From NCBI GenBank assembly GCA_046233135.1, contig JBJXHN010000005.1, forward strand, positions 310,001-374,000: a stretch of DNA of 64,000 nucleotides, written 5' to 3'. Of the stretch, positions 1 through 7,684 are shown one piece after another. The position numbers and the translations under genes are program-made. Positions within the stretch are counted from its first letter, which is position 1. Every line of letters starts with the position of its first letter. The notes beneath the pieces were generated by a model that searched no databases, was not told where the DNA came from, and was given only the letters and a program-made list of their open reading frames with translations. The stretch is from JBJXHN01 sp046233135 (GTDB lineage: Bacteria > Pseudomonadota > Alphaproteobacteria > Rhodospirillales > Rhodospirillaceae).

Positions 1-1
1 C

Positions 2-148
2 CATCTGGTGCGTCAGGAAGTTGCCGAGGCCCGGCGGCTTTATGCGCGCATGGGCTGGACAGTGATCGATGTAACACGCAAATCGATCGAGGAAGTTGCC
101 GCGACAATCATGCAGCGGATGGGCAGCCCGGGATGGATCAGTGGATGA
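2..148 (+). CDS. PPSR/DUF299 regulatory protein, 3' end only
   Basis: The last 48 codons of a gene that begins upstream of the window, read in the frame of base 2 and ending at TGA 146-148. The residues run HLVRQEVAEARRLYAR, then GWTVIDVTRKSIEEVAA. This resembles the C-terminus of the pyruvate, phosphate dikinase / PEP synthase regulatory protein family (DUF299), a bifunctional kinase and phosphorylase that switches the target enzyme by reversible phosphorylation. The stop overlaps the ATG of maf in an ATGA junction, which suggests translational coupling. In alphaproteobacteria this gene commonly sits between hemE and maf near the origin (family knowledge, recalled). The call rests on a short tail, so it is good but not certain. 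Confidence 0.75.
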   Translation, partial: HLVRQEVAEARRLYARMGWTVIDVTRKSIEEVAATIMQRMGSPGWISG

Positions 149-780
149 GTGAGCCTTCAAATCAAAATACGCCCGCTACCGCACCGCCTCCGTTGGTGCT
201 GGCCTCAGGCAGTTCTCATCGCGCCCGGCTCTTGCGGGCGGCCGGGCTGGTCTTTCACGCCGAAGCCCCGCAGGTGGACGAGGAAACCTTGAAAGCCAGC
301 CTTCAGGCGGAAGGCGCCTCGGCCATGGATGCGGCGATCATCCTTGCCGAGTTGAAAGCCCGGCGCCTTTCCCAGCGGTATCCCGATGCCTTCGTTCTGG
401 GCAGTGATCAGATTCCCGACCTGGACGGTACCTGGCTTTCCAAGCCCGGGACCCTGGAGGCGGCGCGGGAGCAGCTGCGCCGGTTGCGGGGCAAGACCCA
501 CGTGCTGGAAACCGCAGCGGTGATCCTGCGCGGCGGCGTCCGGATCTGGCATCATGTGGAGCGGCCGCGCCTGACCATGCGCCCCTTTTCCGAAGCCTTC
601 CTCTCCCGCTATCTGGACGATGCCGATCCGGCCATTCTTGGCTGTGGCGGTGCCTATCAGGTGGAAGCCCTGGGCATTCAGCTGTTCAGCCAGATCGATG
701 GCGATATCTTTTCCATCCAGGGCCTGCCCCTGCTGCCTGTCCTCGATTTTCTCCGACTTCATGGATTGATCCCGCAATGA
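145..780 (+). CDS. maf: Maf family nucleotide pyrophosphatase
   Basis: 211 residues if started at ATG 145, which overlaps the upstream stop as ATGA; ATG 133 in the same frame would add four residues. Maf proteins hydrolyse non-canonical or modified nucleoside triphosphates to monophosphates in the cytoplasm, as house-cleaning enzymes once linked to septum formation. Visible are the N-terminal LVLASGSSHRARLL motif (about residues 17-30), which is the Maf signature, and GSDQ (about 86-89), whose Asp is the usual catalytic base. Alphaproteobacteria often carry two Maf paralogues; whether this one prefers dTTP/UTP or m7GTP cannot be read from the sequence. Its stop overlaps the aroE start (ATGA at 777), so maf, aroE and coaE look like one transcription unit. 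Confidence 0.9.
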   Translation: MSEPSNQNTPATAPPPLVLASGSSHRARLLRAAGLVFHAEAPQVDEETLKASLQAEGASAMDAAIILAELKARRLSQRYPDAFVLGSDQIPDLDGTWLSKPGTLEAAREQLRRLRGKTHVLETAAVILRGGVRIWHHVERPRLTMRPFSEAFLSRYLDDADPAILGCGGAYQVEALGIQLFSQIDGDIFSIQGLPLLPVLDFLRLHGLIPQ

Positions 781-1637
781 GCATGTCTGTTCCGCCGGCC
801 CTGACCGGCAAGGCGCGTGTCGCCGGCCTGATCGGCTGGCCGGTCAGCCATTCCCGCTCTCCGGCCCTGCATGGCCACTGGCTGGCCCGCTACGGCATTG
901 ATGGAGCCTATGTGCCTCTGCCGGTTCATCCGGACGGGGCGGAGGCGGCCATCCGGGCGCTGCCGCTGCTGGGCATCGTTGGCGTCAATGTGACCGTGCC
1001 TCATAAGGAGACCGCCTATCGCCTGATGGACAGCCTGACCGAGCGGGCAAAGCGGATCGGTGCGGTGAACACGATCATCGTTCGGGATGGCAGGCTGGAA
1101 GGCGACAATACCGACGGTTTCGGGTTTTTCGCCAATCTGGTTCAGGAAGCCCCGGCTTGGGATCCCACCGCCGCTCCGGCCGTGGTGCTGGGCGCGGGCG
1201 GCGCGGCGCGGGCGGTGATTGCGTCGCTGGTGGAAGCGGGCGTGCCGGACGTGCGTCTCGTGAACCGCACCGTTGCCCGGGCCGAAACCCTGGCCAGGAG
1301 CGTTGGCGGTCCGGTGACTCCCCTGCCCCAGGATGCGGTGGCAGAGGCGATGGACGGTGCCGGACTGCTGGTCAATACCACCAGCATGGGGATGACCGGT
1401 CAGCCGCCTCTGGATCTGGATCTGGATCCCCTGCCCCTGTCGGCTTTGGTCAGCGATATCGTCTATGCGCCGCTGGAAACCGATTTGCTGACTCGGGCGA
1501 AGGCTCGGGGCAATCCGGTGGTCGGGGGTTTGGGCATGCTGCTGCATCAGGCCCGTCCGGCCTTCAAGGCCTGGTTCGGGGTGGAGCCGGTGGTGGACGA
1601 TGCACTGCGCAACGCCGTGCTTTCGGCAGGCCGCTGA
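777..1637 (+). CDS. aroE: Shikimate dehydrogenase
   Basis: 286 residues, normal for AroE. The enzyme reduces 3-dehydroshikimate to shikimate with NADPH, the fourth step of the shikimate route to aromatic amino acids. The substrate-binding SHSRSP motif is at residues 24-29. Catalytic Lys77 lies in NVTVPHKE and catalytic Asp113 in GDNTDGFGF. The Rossmann loop GAGGAARA is at 139-146 and an NRT motif at about 163-165 would contact the NADP phosphate. It overlaps maf by ATGA at the 5' end. Its stop TGA shares an A with the coaE ATG, so the three genes are tightly coupled. Confidence 0.97.
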   Translation: MSMSVPPALTGKARVAGLIGWPVSHSRSPALHGHWLARYGIDGAYVPLPVHPDGAEAAIRALPLLGIVGVNVTVPHKETAYRLMDSLTERAKRIGAVNTIIVRDGRLEGDNTDGFGFFANLVQEAPAWDPTAAPAVVLGAGGAARAVIASLVEAGVPDVRLVNRTVARAETLARSVGGPVTPLPQDAVAEAMDGAGLLVNTTSMGMTGQPPLDLDLDPLPLSALVSDIVYAPLETDLLTRAKARGNPVVGGLGMLLHQARPAFKAWFGVEPVVDDALRNAVLSAGR

Positions 1638-2329
1638 TGAGGGCTGCGGTCCGGCACAGTGGCTGGAGGTCCCAGCGCCGTGGACCCTGGCCGCTGGCGG
1701 TGGTCGGCCTGACAGGCTCCATCGGCATGGGCAAAAGTACGGCGGCCCGGATGGCCCGGCGCCTGGGGGTTCCGGTGCATGATGCCGACGCCACGGTTCA
1801 TGGTTTGATGGCCCCGGGCGGTGCGGCCGTGGCGGCCGTGGCCGCCGCCTTTCCCGGCGTACGGACCGCTGTTGGCGGCATCGACCGCAAGGCTTTGGGT
1901 GCGCGGGTTTTCGGGGATGGGGCCGCCTTGAAGCGGCTGGAGGCCATCCTTCATCCCCTGGTCCGCCGGGCGGAAGGAGCATTCCTGCGTCGCCAGAGCC
2001 TGCGGCGGGCACCGGTGGCGGTGCTCGACATTCCCCTGCTGTTCGAAACTGCGGGAGAGCGGCGGTGCGATCTGGTGGTGGTGGTGACCGCACCGGCTTT
2101 TCTTCAGGCTCAGCGGGTGCTGGCCCGGCCGGGGATGACCGCCGAGACCCTGCGTTCCATTCGCGGCCGGCAGGCGGCGGAGGGGGTCAAGCGGCTGAAT
2201 GCGGACCGATTGATCCAGACGGGACGCGGCCGGGGGCCGGCCTTGCGCGAACTGGGCCAGGCCCTCAAAATGGCCCGTCAGGTGGCACCGCGCCGTCGGC
2301 CACGCTGGACTTACCTGCCGGCCCATTGA
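1637..2329 (+). CDS. coaE: Dephospho-CoA kinase
   Basis: 230 residues from ATG 1637, which overlaps the aroE stop by one base. CoaE phosphorylates the 3'-hydroxyl of dephospho-CoA with ATP, the last step of coenzyme A synthesis. The P-loop GLTGSIGMGKST is at residues 24-35 and a substrate-site HDAD motif at about 48-51. The C-terminal half carries the RQAAEGVKRLNADRLIQTG stretch typical of the family. The first 20 residues are Arg-rich and extend beyond the usual CoaE start just before GLTGSIG, so a downstream GTG start near 1697 is possible. The longer reading frame that runs through aroE is an artefact. Confidence 0.93.
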   Translation: MRAAVRHSGWRSQRRGPWPLAVVGLTGSIGMGKSTAARMARRLGVPVHDADATVHGLMAPGGAAVAAVAAAFPGVRTAVGGIDRKALGARVFGDGAALKRLEAILHPLVRRAEGAFLRRQSLRRAPVAVLDIPLLFETAGERRCDLVVVVTAPAFLQAQRVLARPGMTAETLRSIRGRQAAEGVKRLNADRLIQTGRGRGPALRELGQALKMARQVAPRRRPRWTYLPAH

Positions 2330-2367
2330 TCACGGCTCATACCTAATTTTTCGGGAACTGAAGAGCG

Positions 2368-3066
2368 ATGCGGGAAATCGTACTGGATACGGAAACCACC
2401 GGCCTGGATCCGGGCATGGGGGACCGCATCGTGGAAATCGGCTGCGTGGAACTGATCAACCACATGCCTACTGGCAACGAGCTGCACCTGTACATCAATC
2501 CGGAACGGGACATGCCCGACGAAGCCTTCCGGGTGCATGGTCTGTCCGAGGAGTTTCTGTCCGGCTATCCGGTCTTCGCCGAGCTGGCAGATCAGTTCAT
2601 CGACTTCATCGCCGACGATAAGCTGATCATCCACAACGCCAGCTTCGACATGAAGTTCATCAATGCGGAGCTGCGCTGGCTTGAACGCCCGACCCTGCCC
2701 ATGGACCGGGCCATCGATACGCTGCTGATCGCCCGCAAGAAATACCCCGGCTCACCGGTCAGCCTGGACGCCCTTTGCCGTCGCTTCGGCATCGACAATA
2801 CCCAGCGCACCAAGCACGGGGCCCTGCTGGACAGTCTGCTGCTGGCAGAAGTCTATCTGGAACTGGTGGGGGGACGGGAACCCGGCCTGGCCCTCGGGGC
2901 CAGCGGCCGTGGCAGCAGCGCCAGCGATACCGACGCCGTCAAGGTGGTGGTGGAGCGGCCCTACCGGGCGCCTCGGCCCTATAGCGTGCCGGCCGAGGAT
3001 CTGGCGGCTCACGAAGCCTTCCTTGCCAAGATCAAGAACCCCCTCTGGACCCGGGGACCGCAGTAG
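2368..3066 (+). CDS. dnaQ: DNA polymerase III epsilon subunit (3'-5' exonuclease)
   Basis: 232 residues, typical length. DnaQ is the proofreading subunit of the replicative polymerase core. The DEDDh exonuclease motifs are all present: Asp7 and Glu9 in DTETTGLDP (Exo I), Asp94 in HNASFDMKF (Exo II), and His150 and Asp155 in HGALLD (Exo III). The C-terminal third, after about residue 175, is a linker and tail rich in Ala, Gly and Pro that would bind the alpha subunit. It follows coaE after 38 bases. The next gene, secB, points toward it from the other strand. Confidence 0.96.
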   Translation: MREIVLDTETTGLDPGMGDRIVEIGCVELINHMPTGNELHLYINPERDMPDEAFRVHGLSEEFLSGYPVFAELADQFIDFIADDKLIIHNASFDMKFINAELRWLERPTLPMDRAIDTLLIARKKYPGSPVSLDALCRRFGIDNTQRTKHGALLDSLLLAEVYLELVGGREPGLALGASGRGSSASDTDAVKVVVERPYRAPRPYSVPAEDLAAHEAFLAKIKNPLWTRGPQ

Positions 3067-3111
3067 GTCTCCGGGTCCGAAGAGGCGGTTTCAGCGGATC
3101 CGGTGCCGCGA

Positions 3112-3630
3112 TCAGGAAGCGGCGCCGTTGCCGTTGCTCGGGGCAGCCGTTTCGGCGTTGCCTTGGGCAGCCTGCTGACGGTTGCGGTACATGGTTGCGA
3201 AATCCAGGGGCTGGATCATCAGCGGCGGGAAGCCGCCGTCACGGGTCAGGTCGGACAGGATGTTGCGTGCATAGGGGAACAGCATCCGCGGCACTTCGAT
3301 CAGCAGCACCGGCTGAACGTGCTCTTCGGGCAGGTTCAGGGTCACCACGGCGGCGTATTCCAGTTCGCAGATAAAGGCCACCTGGCCCTTGATCCGGCCT
3401 TCCACACGGAAGTGCAGCACCGCTTCGTAGAATCGTTCTCCCAGAGCCTGGGCACGGACGTCCACATTGATCGGCACTTCCGGCTGGCCGTCCATCTCGG
3501 TGAAGATGCGTGGGGCGTTCGGCACTTCGAAGGACAGGTCCTTGATGTACTGGCCGTTGATGACGATGGGGGGCTGCTGACCCTGGCCTTCCGCACCGGC
3601 GGCCTGGGCGGTCGCATTTTCTTCGCTCAT
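3112..3630 (-). CDS. secB: Protein-export chaperone SecB
   Basis: 172 residues, a normal SecB length. SecB keeps presecretory proteins unfolded and passes them to SecA. The core IVINGQYIKDLSFEVPNAP is the family signature near the N-terminus, followed by the beta-sheet core and a disordered Gln/Asn/Ala-rich tail. It converges on dnaQ with a 45-base gap. It lies on the same strand as fxsA, which is 171 bases upstream. The dnaQ-secB-fxsA-tim44-mltA order is conserved in many alphaproteobacteria (recalled). Confidence 0.97.
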   Translation of the reverse strand: MSEENATAQAAGAEGQGQQPPIVINGQYIKDLSFEVPNAPRIFTEMDGQPEVPINVDVRAQALGERFYEAVLHFRVEGRIKGQVAFICELEYAAVVTLNLPEEHVQPVLLIEVPRMLFPYARNILSDLTRDGGFPPLMIQPLDFATMYRNRQQAAQGNAETAAPSNGNGAAS

Positions 3631-3801
3631 GAATGCCTCGTTGGTTGTCTGGGGTTGCCGTCGGACGGGCTGTCCGGGGCCTTGGGATGAGAGACTTGCG
3701 TTCGATGTAGCACGGCCGTCCCGATCCGCTCAACCGCCAGGGCCTGGTCCCGGGGTTGGACACCACCGAAGCAGGGGCGTGGGTCGGGCGGCATATCCGA
3801 T

Positions 3802-4413
3802 TCAGGGCTTCTTGTCCGGATCCGGTTCAGACGAGGGTTCCTCGCCGCGCCAGGGGGAATTCGGTGCGGGCTCGTCAGGGGTAATCTCGGTAAACTCGCC
3901 TTCGATCACCGGACCCCGGGATGACGGGCGGGGATTGCCGCCAAAACCAGTGTTTTCTCCGAATGGCGGGTGGGCGCTCGTTCCGGGACCCTTGCCTGGG
4001 TTGCCCCTGCCCATCCCGCCGTGGGCACCGGGATGCTGGCCGCCCTGGGTATGCACCCGGGTTTGCACGTGCCTGCCCAGGAAAATACGCAAGGCATCGC
4101 GCACCGGGGGGGTCATCAGCAGCAGGCCGATGCCGTCGGTGACGAACCCGGGGGTCAGCAGCAGGGCGCCGGCAACCAGCAGACAGGCTCCGTCGAAGAC
4201 TTCCTTCAGTGGCAAACCGCCGGCTTCCAGGTTTGCCCGGGCCCGGTTCAGGGTCGCAAGCCCCTGGTGGCGCAGCAGTGCGGTTCCCGCCAGGGCCGTG
4301 ATCACCACGGTGGCAATGGTCGGCCACAGCCCGATCAGACCGCCAACCTGGATGAACACACTGATCTCCAGGATCGGAATTCCGATGAAAGCGGCGAGTA
4401 GAAAAATACCCAT
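3802..4413 (-). CDS. fxsA: FxsA-family membrane protein
   Basis: 203 residues. FxsA proteins are small inner-membrane proteins; the E. coli one relieves phage T7 exclusion by the F plasmid, and the general role is unknown. The N-terminal GIFLLAAFIGIPILEISVFI helix, the WPTIATVVITALAGTALL helix and the LLVAGALLLTPGFVTDGIGLLL hairpin (to about residue 125) match the family. The C-terminal 75 residues are a Gly/Pro-rich hydrophilic tail, longer than in the E. coli protein. A GGGAGG ribosome site lies just upstream of the start. It is transcribed toward secB and away from the tim44 gene. Confidence 0.9.
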   Translation of the reverse strand: MGIFLLAAFIGIPILEISVFIQVGGLIGLWPTIATVVITALAGTALLRHQGLATLNRARANLEAGGLPLKEVFDGACLLVAGALLLTPGFVTDGIGLLLMTPPVRDALRIFLGRHVQTRVHTQGGQHPGAHGGMGRGNPGKGPGTSAHPPFGENTGFGGNPRPSSRGPVIEGEFTEITPDEPAPNSPWRGEEPSSEPDPDKKP

Positions 4414-4753
4414 ACTTGCTGACCTCCCGCGACGGCCTTATTTTGACGGGATGGATGCCCGTCGTTTCGGCGGCCGGCATCTCCGTTTGCGCCGAATGGC
4501 GGCCGTTCCCGCAAGGTAGGGGGACGAAGCCGGCGGCGAAAGGGTTGTTGTGCCGTTACGGGGCATATTCGGGGGGCCAACCGGGCACAAGTCCTGTATC
4601 CTCTTGTCCAGTGTCCGGACGGCTTCTCATCCTTTCGTTGCTGCCCGAAGGACCCTGCCGGGGCGGCTTGTCTTTCTGCACGCGCACCGGTGTGTTTCAC
4701 GACCCGCATGTGTTTTATGGCACATGCCACCAGGAGATCGGACCAGGATCGTC
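4414..4753. other. Divergent intergenic region between fxsA and tim44
   Basis: 340 bases with no gene that I can support. It must hold the promoters of fxsA (leftward) and of the tim44-mltA pair (rightward). Reading frames that cross it are low-quality extensions of the flanking genes. No clear hairpin or operator was recognised. Confidence 0.6.
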
Positions 4754-5425
4754 ATGGATTTTCCCTATTTCGACATCATCTTCTTTGCCATGGTCGCAGC
4801 ATTCCTGGTTCTGCGCTTGCGCAGCGTCCTCGGGCGCCGCACGGGAAATGAACGCCAGCGGCCCGATCCCTTCAGCCGGCCCGATCCGCAGAACCGGCCG
4901 CAGGGGGAAGAGGACAACGTCGTCACCCTGCACGGGCGCAACGGCGGAGCGGCGGATGACCTGCCCGTCTCCGTGGCCACCGGCCTGACCCACATCCAGA
5001 TGGCCGACCCCAGCTTCATGCCCGACCAGTTCATGGAAGGCGCCAAGGCGGCCTTTGCCATGATCCTGGAAGCCTATGCCCGGGGCGACAAGGTGGCCTT
5101 GAAGCCTCTGCTCGCCGGCGAGGTCTTCACCAACTTCTCCCGTGCCATCGACAGCCGGGAGCAGGCGGGCGAAACCATGGAAACCGAGGTGGTAAGCTTC
5201 AAGAGCGTGGATCTGGAAGAAGCGCGGATGGACGGTGCCGATGCTCTGGTGTCGGTTAAATTCGTCACCGAACAAACCAACGTGACCCGGGATTCCGAAG
5301 GCGTGGTGATCGACGGCAACCCGGACATGGTGGAAGAGGTCACCGATATCTGGACGTTCCGCCGTGATACCGAGTCCGATGATCCCAACTGGGAACTGGT
5401 CGCCACGCAGGTTCCCGAGGAATGA
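4754..5425 (+). CDS. Tim44/TimA-like membrane-anchored protein
   Basis: 223 residues from ATG 4754; a longer in-frame extension to 4550 lacks a ribosome site and reads as non-coding. An N-terminal membrane anchor (about residues 5-22, DIIFFAMVAAFLVLRLR) is followed by an acidic/Pro linker and then a Tim44-like domain from about residue 80 to the end (FMEGAKAAFAMILEAYARGD and a C-terminal FRRDTE segment). Mitochondrial Tim44 tethers Hsp70 to the import channel. Bacterial homologues (TimA) are inner-membrane proteins of unclear function. The last codons overlap the mltA start (ATGA at 5422). The gene lies opposite secB and fxsA in a conserved alphaproteobacterial block. Confidence 0.88.
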   Translation: MDFPYFDIIFFAMVAAFLVLRLRSVLGRRTGNERQRPDPFSRPDPQNRPQGEEDNVVTLHGRNGGAADDLPVSVATGLTHIQMADPSFMPDQFMEGAKAAFAMILEAYARGDKVALKPLLAGEVFTNFSRAIDSREQAGETMETEVVSFKSVDLEEARMDGADALVSVKFVTEQTNVTRDSEGVVIDGNPDMVEEVTDIWTFRRDTESDDPNWELVATQVPEE

Positions 5426-6582
5426 TCCCACGATCCTGGATGAAGCGGGCGGCCCTGCTGGCCGTCTGCTTCGGCGTGACCGCTTGCGGATCGTCCGGCA
5501 GCGGACCCGTCGTCACCAGTCAGTCGGATGTCGGCAAGGTGTCCTACACCCGTCAGGCCGTGAACCGGTTGCCGGGCTGGTCCAACGACCGCACCATGGC
5601 CGAGGTGATCCCGGCTTTCCTGCGGTCTTGCACCAAGATGGCTGCCCTGCCCGCCAACCGTACTGTGGGGCCGCCGGCCTTGCAGGGAACCGCCGGCGCT
5701 TGGCACCGGGCTTGTGCCGAGGCTGCCCGGATCCGGCCGGGGGACAGCACTGCCACCCGGGACTTCCTGGAAAGCCGCTTTACAGCCTATTCCGTCGCCG
5801 GATCCGAATCCGCCCAGGGGCTGTTCACCGGGTATTACGAAGCGGCCCTTGATGGGTCGTTTGCGCCCGGTGGTCCCTTCACTACACCGATCTACGGGGT
5901 GCCCGATGATCTGGTGATGGAAGGGGGCAAAGGCTATCGCCGGGGGGCCGGTGGCCGGCTGGAACCCTATTTCGATCGGGCAGCCATCGAAGATGGCGCC
6001 ATGGATGGCCGGGCACCGGTGGTGATGTGGGCGCGTGATCCGGTGGCCGTGTTTCTGATGCATATTCAGGGATCCGGTCAGGTTCACCTGCCCAATGGCC
6101 AGATCCAGCGGATCGGCTATGCGGCCAACAACGGTCAGCCTTTCGTCGGGATCGGTGGCTTGATGCGTGACCGGGGGTTGGGCGATGGCGGATCCATGCC
6201 GGCCATCCGGGCCTGGCTGCATGCCAATCCGGCGCAGGGTCGGGCTTTGATGCGGGAAAACCCTCGCTTCATCTTTTTTCGTCTGGTGGATGGCGATGGA
6301 CCGATCGGGGCCCACGGCGTGCCCCTGACCGCCGAACGCAGTCTGGCCGTGGATACCTCCGTTGTGCCGCTGGGTGCTCCCGTCTGGCTGGTGACCACCG
6401 ACGCCCATGGGGAGCCGGTGAACAAGCTGATGGTGGCTCAGGATACGGGCTCGGCGATCAAGGGCGCGGTGCGGGGTGATCTGTACTGGGGATCCGGGGA
6501 ACAGGCTCTCTATCACGCCGGCGGGATGAAATCACCGGGCTACTGGTGGGTGCTGATTCCCCATGGCGGTCCGGGCGTGTAA
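5422..6582 (+). CDS. mltA: Membrane-bound lytic murein transglycosylase A
   Basis: 386 residues. MltA cleaves the glycan strands of peptidoglycan, forming 1,6-anhydro-MurNAc ends, from the inner face of the outer membrane. A lipoprotein signal peptide ends in the lipobox VTAC at about residues 20-23. The MltA barrel domain includes FTGYYEAALDGS (about 134-145) and IQGSGQVHLPNG. The C-terminal 3D domain holds the conserved VAQDTGSAIKG and DLYWGSGEQA segments with the catalytic Asp region. It overlaps the tim44 stop as ATGA, so the two are coupled. It ends 9 bases before an inverted repeat and 43 bases before a parS site. Confidence 0.95.
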   Translation: MIPRSWMKRAALLAVCFGVTACGSSGSGPVVTSQSDVGKVSYTRQAVNRLPGWSNDRTMAEVIPAFLRSCTKMAALPANRTVGPPALQGTAGAWHRACAEAARIRPGDSTATRDFLESRFTAYSVAGSESAQGLFTGYYEAALDGSFAPGGPFTTPIYGVPDDLVMEGGKGYRRGAGGRLEPYFDRAAIEDGAMDGRAPVVMWARDPVAVFLMHIQGSGQVHLPNGQIQRIGYAANNGQPFVGIGGLMRDRGLGDGGSMPAIRAWLHANPAQGRALMRENPRFIFFRLVDGDGPIGAHGVPLTAERSLAVDTSVVPLGAPVWLVTTDAHGEPVNKLMVAQDTGSAIKGAVRGDLYWGSGEQALYHAGGMKSPGYWWVLIPHGGPGV

Positions 6583-6591
6583 TCCCAGCCT

Positions 6592-6620
6592 CGTGTGACA
6601 GAATGCCCCTGTGTCACACG
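6592..6620. promoter_or_regulatory. Perfect 9-bp inverted repeat downstream of mltA
   Basis: CGTGTGACA (6592-6600) pairs exactly with TGTCACACG (6612-6620) across an 11-base loop. It begins 9 bases after the mltA stop and has no T-run, so it is either a weak terminator for tim44-mltA or an operator. The next plus-strand gene is lutA at 6865. Confidence 0.5.
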
Positions 6621-6625
6621 GAAAA

Positions 6626-6641
6626 TGTTTCACGTGAAATA
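6626..6641. promoter_or_regulatory. parS centromere-like site
   Basis: The 16 bases TGTTTCACGTGAAATA match the widely conserved chromosomal parS sequence TGTTTCACGTGAAACA at 15 of 16 positions and contain the perfect 12-bp palindrome TTTCACGTGAAA. ParB binds such sites and, with ParA, segregates the origin region. The site is intergenic, which fits. No second copy was noticed in the window. Confidence 0.75.
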
Positions 6642-6864
6642 CTCCGGGCCGCATTCCGTCGGATCAGACAGGGTGAAGCCCGGACTCCTGTCAGTGGTTC
6701 GCTGAATTGGCGGCCCTTCGGCATCCGGTACACCTTGCGCTTTGCCGGTACCGACGCCATCCTCTGGCAATCGGTATATCGTTCACCCACGGTGACGGCC
6801 GGGTTCGGGGGGCGGCGTACCGTCCGTCACCGTTCGGCCGGGTCCCCGCAACGCGTGCCAGGCC

Positions 6865-7665
6865 ATGTCCTCCAAAGAGTCCGCTTCTCCGCCGCCCTCC
6901 TCCCCCTTCGTGGGTTTCTTTATCACCTGCGTGGCCGACCTGTTCCGGCCGACGGTGGGGTTTGCCGCCTTGCATCTGCTGGAAAAGGCGGGTTGCCGGA
7001 TAGAGGTGCCCCAGGCCCAAACCTGCTGCGGCCAGCCGGCTTTCAATTCCGGAGCCAAGGAGATGGCCCGGGTCCAGGCGCGTCAGGTGATCGCGGCCTT
7101 CGAACCCTACGACTATCTGGTGGCGCCGTCGGGCAGCTGTATCGGCATGATCCGCGAACACTATCCGGCCCTGTTGGCCGACGACCCGGACTGGGCGGAG
7201 CGGGCCAAGGCGGTTTCGGCCAAAAGCTGGGAGGTGATGAGCTTCCTGGTGGATGTGCTGGAATGGGATGATGTGGATGCCGCTTTCGATGGGGTGGTGA
7301 CCTATCACGACACGTGTTCGGGTTTGCGCGAACTGGGCATCAAGGACCAGCCCCGTCATCTGCTGTCCAAGGTCCGGGGCCTGGAGTTGCGGGAGCTGTC
7401 GGCGCCGTTGGAATGCTGCGGTTTCGGCGGAACGTTCTGCGTCAAGTATCCGGAGATCTCCGACCGCATGGTCAGCGACAAGGTGACCGACATCGTTGGC
7501 ACCGCCGCCGGCACCGTGCTGGGCGGGGACACCAGCTGCCTGCTGAACATTGCCGGCAAGATAAAGCGGATGGACAAGCCGATTACAGTGCGTCATGCCC
7601 TGGAAGTCCTGGCCGGCATGGCCGCCGGACCGGGTCTGGGCGACGGCTCCGACGGCGAATCCTGA
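6865..7665 (+). CDS. lutA: L-lactate utilisation protein LutA (CCG-domain oxidoreductase subunit)
   Basis: 266 residues. LutA is one of three subunits of the iron-sulfur L-lactate oxidation system (LutABC/LldEFG), which oxidises lactate to pyruvate. It carries the two cysteine-rich CCG domains expected: TCCGQPAFNSG at about residues 53-63 and ECCGFGGTF at about 183-191, with further Cys in YHDTCSG (about 148-153). These bind Fe-S clusters. A Ser/Pro-rich N-terminal extension of about 14 residues precedes the usual start. It begins a four-gene unit (lutA, lutB, membrane protein, lutC) lying between mltA and smr. No regulator of the GntR type is adjacent. Confidence 0.93.
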   Translation: MSSKESASPPPSSPFVGFFITCVADLFRPTVGFAALHLLEKAGCRIEVPQAQTCCGQPAFNSGAKEMARVQARQVIAAFEPYDYLVAPSGSCIGMIREHYPALLADDPDWAERAKAVSAKSWEVMSFLVDVLEWDDVDAAFDGVVTYHDTCSGLRELGIKDQPRHLLSKVRGLELRELSAPLECCGFGGTFCVKYPEISDRMVSDKVTDIVGTAAGTVLGGDTSCLLNIAGKIKRMDKPITVRHALEVLAGMAAGPGLGDGSDGES

Positions 7666-7684
7666 GTTTGGGGGAACAGTGGCC

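Noticed and set aside
759..2093. Long minus-strand frame opposite aroE and coaE
   Set aside because: A shadow of GC-rich coding sequence; Pro/Arg/His-rich with no domain.
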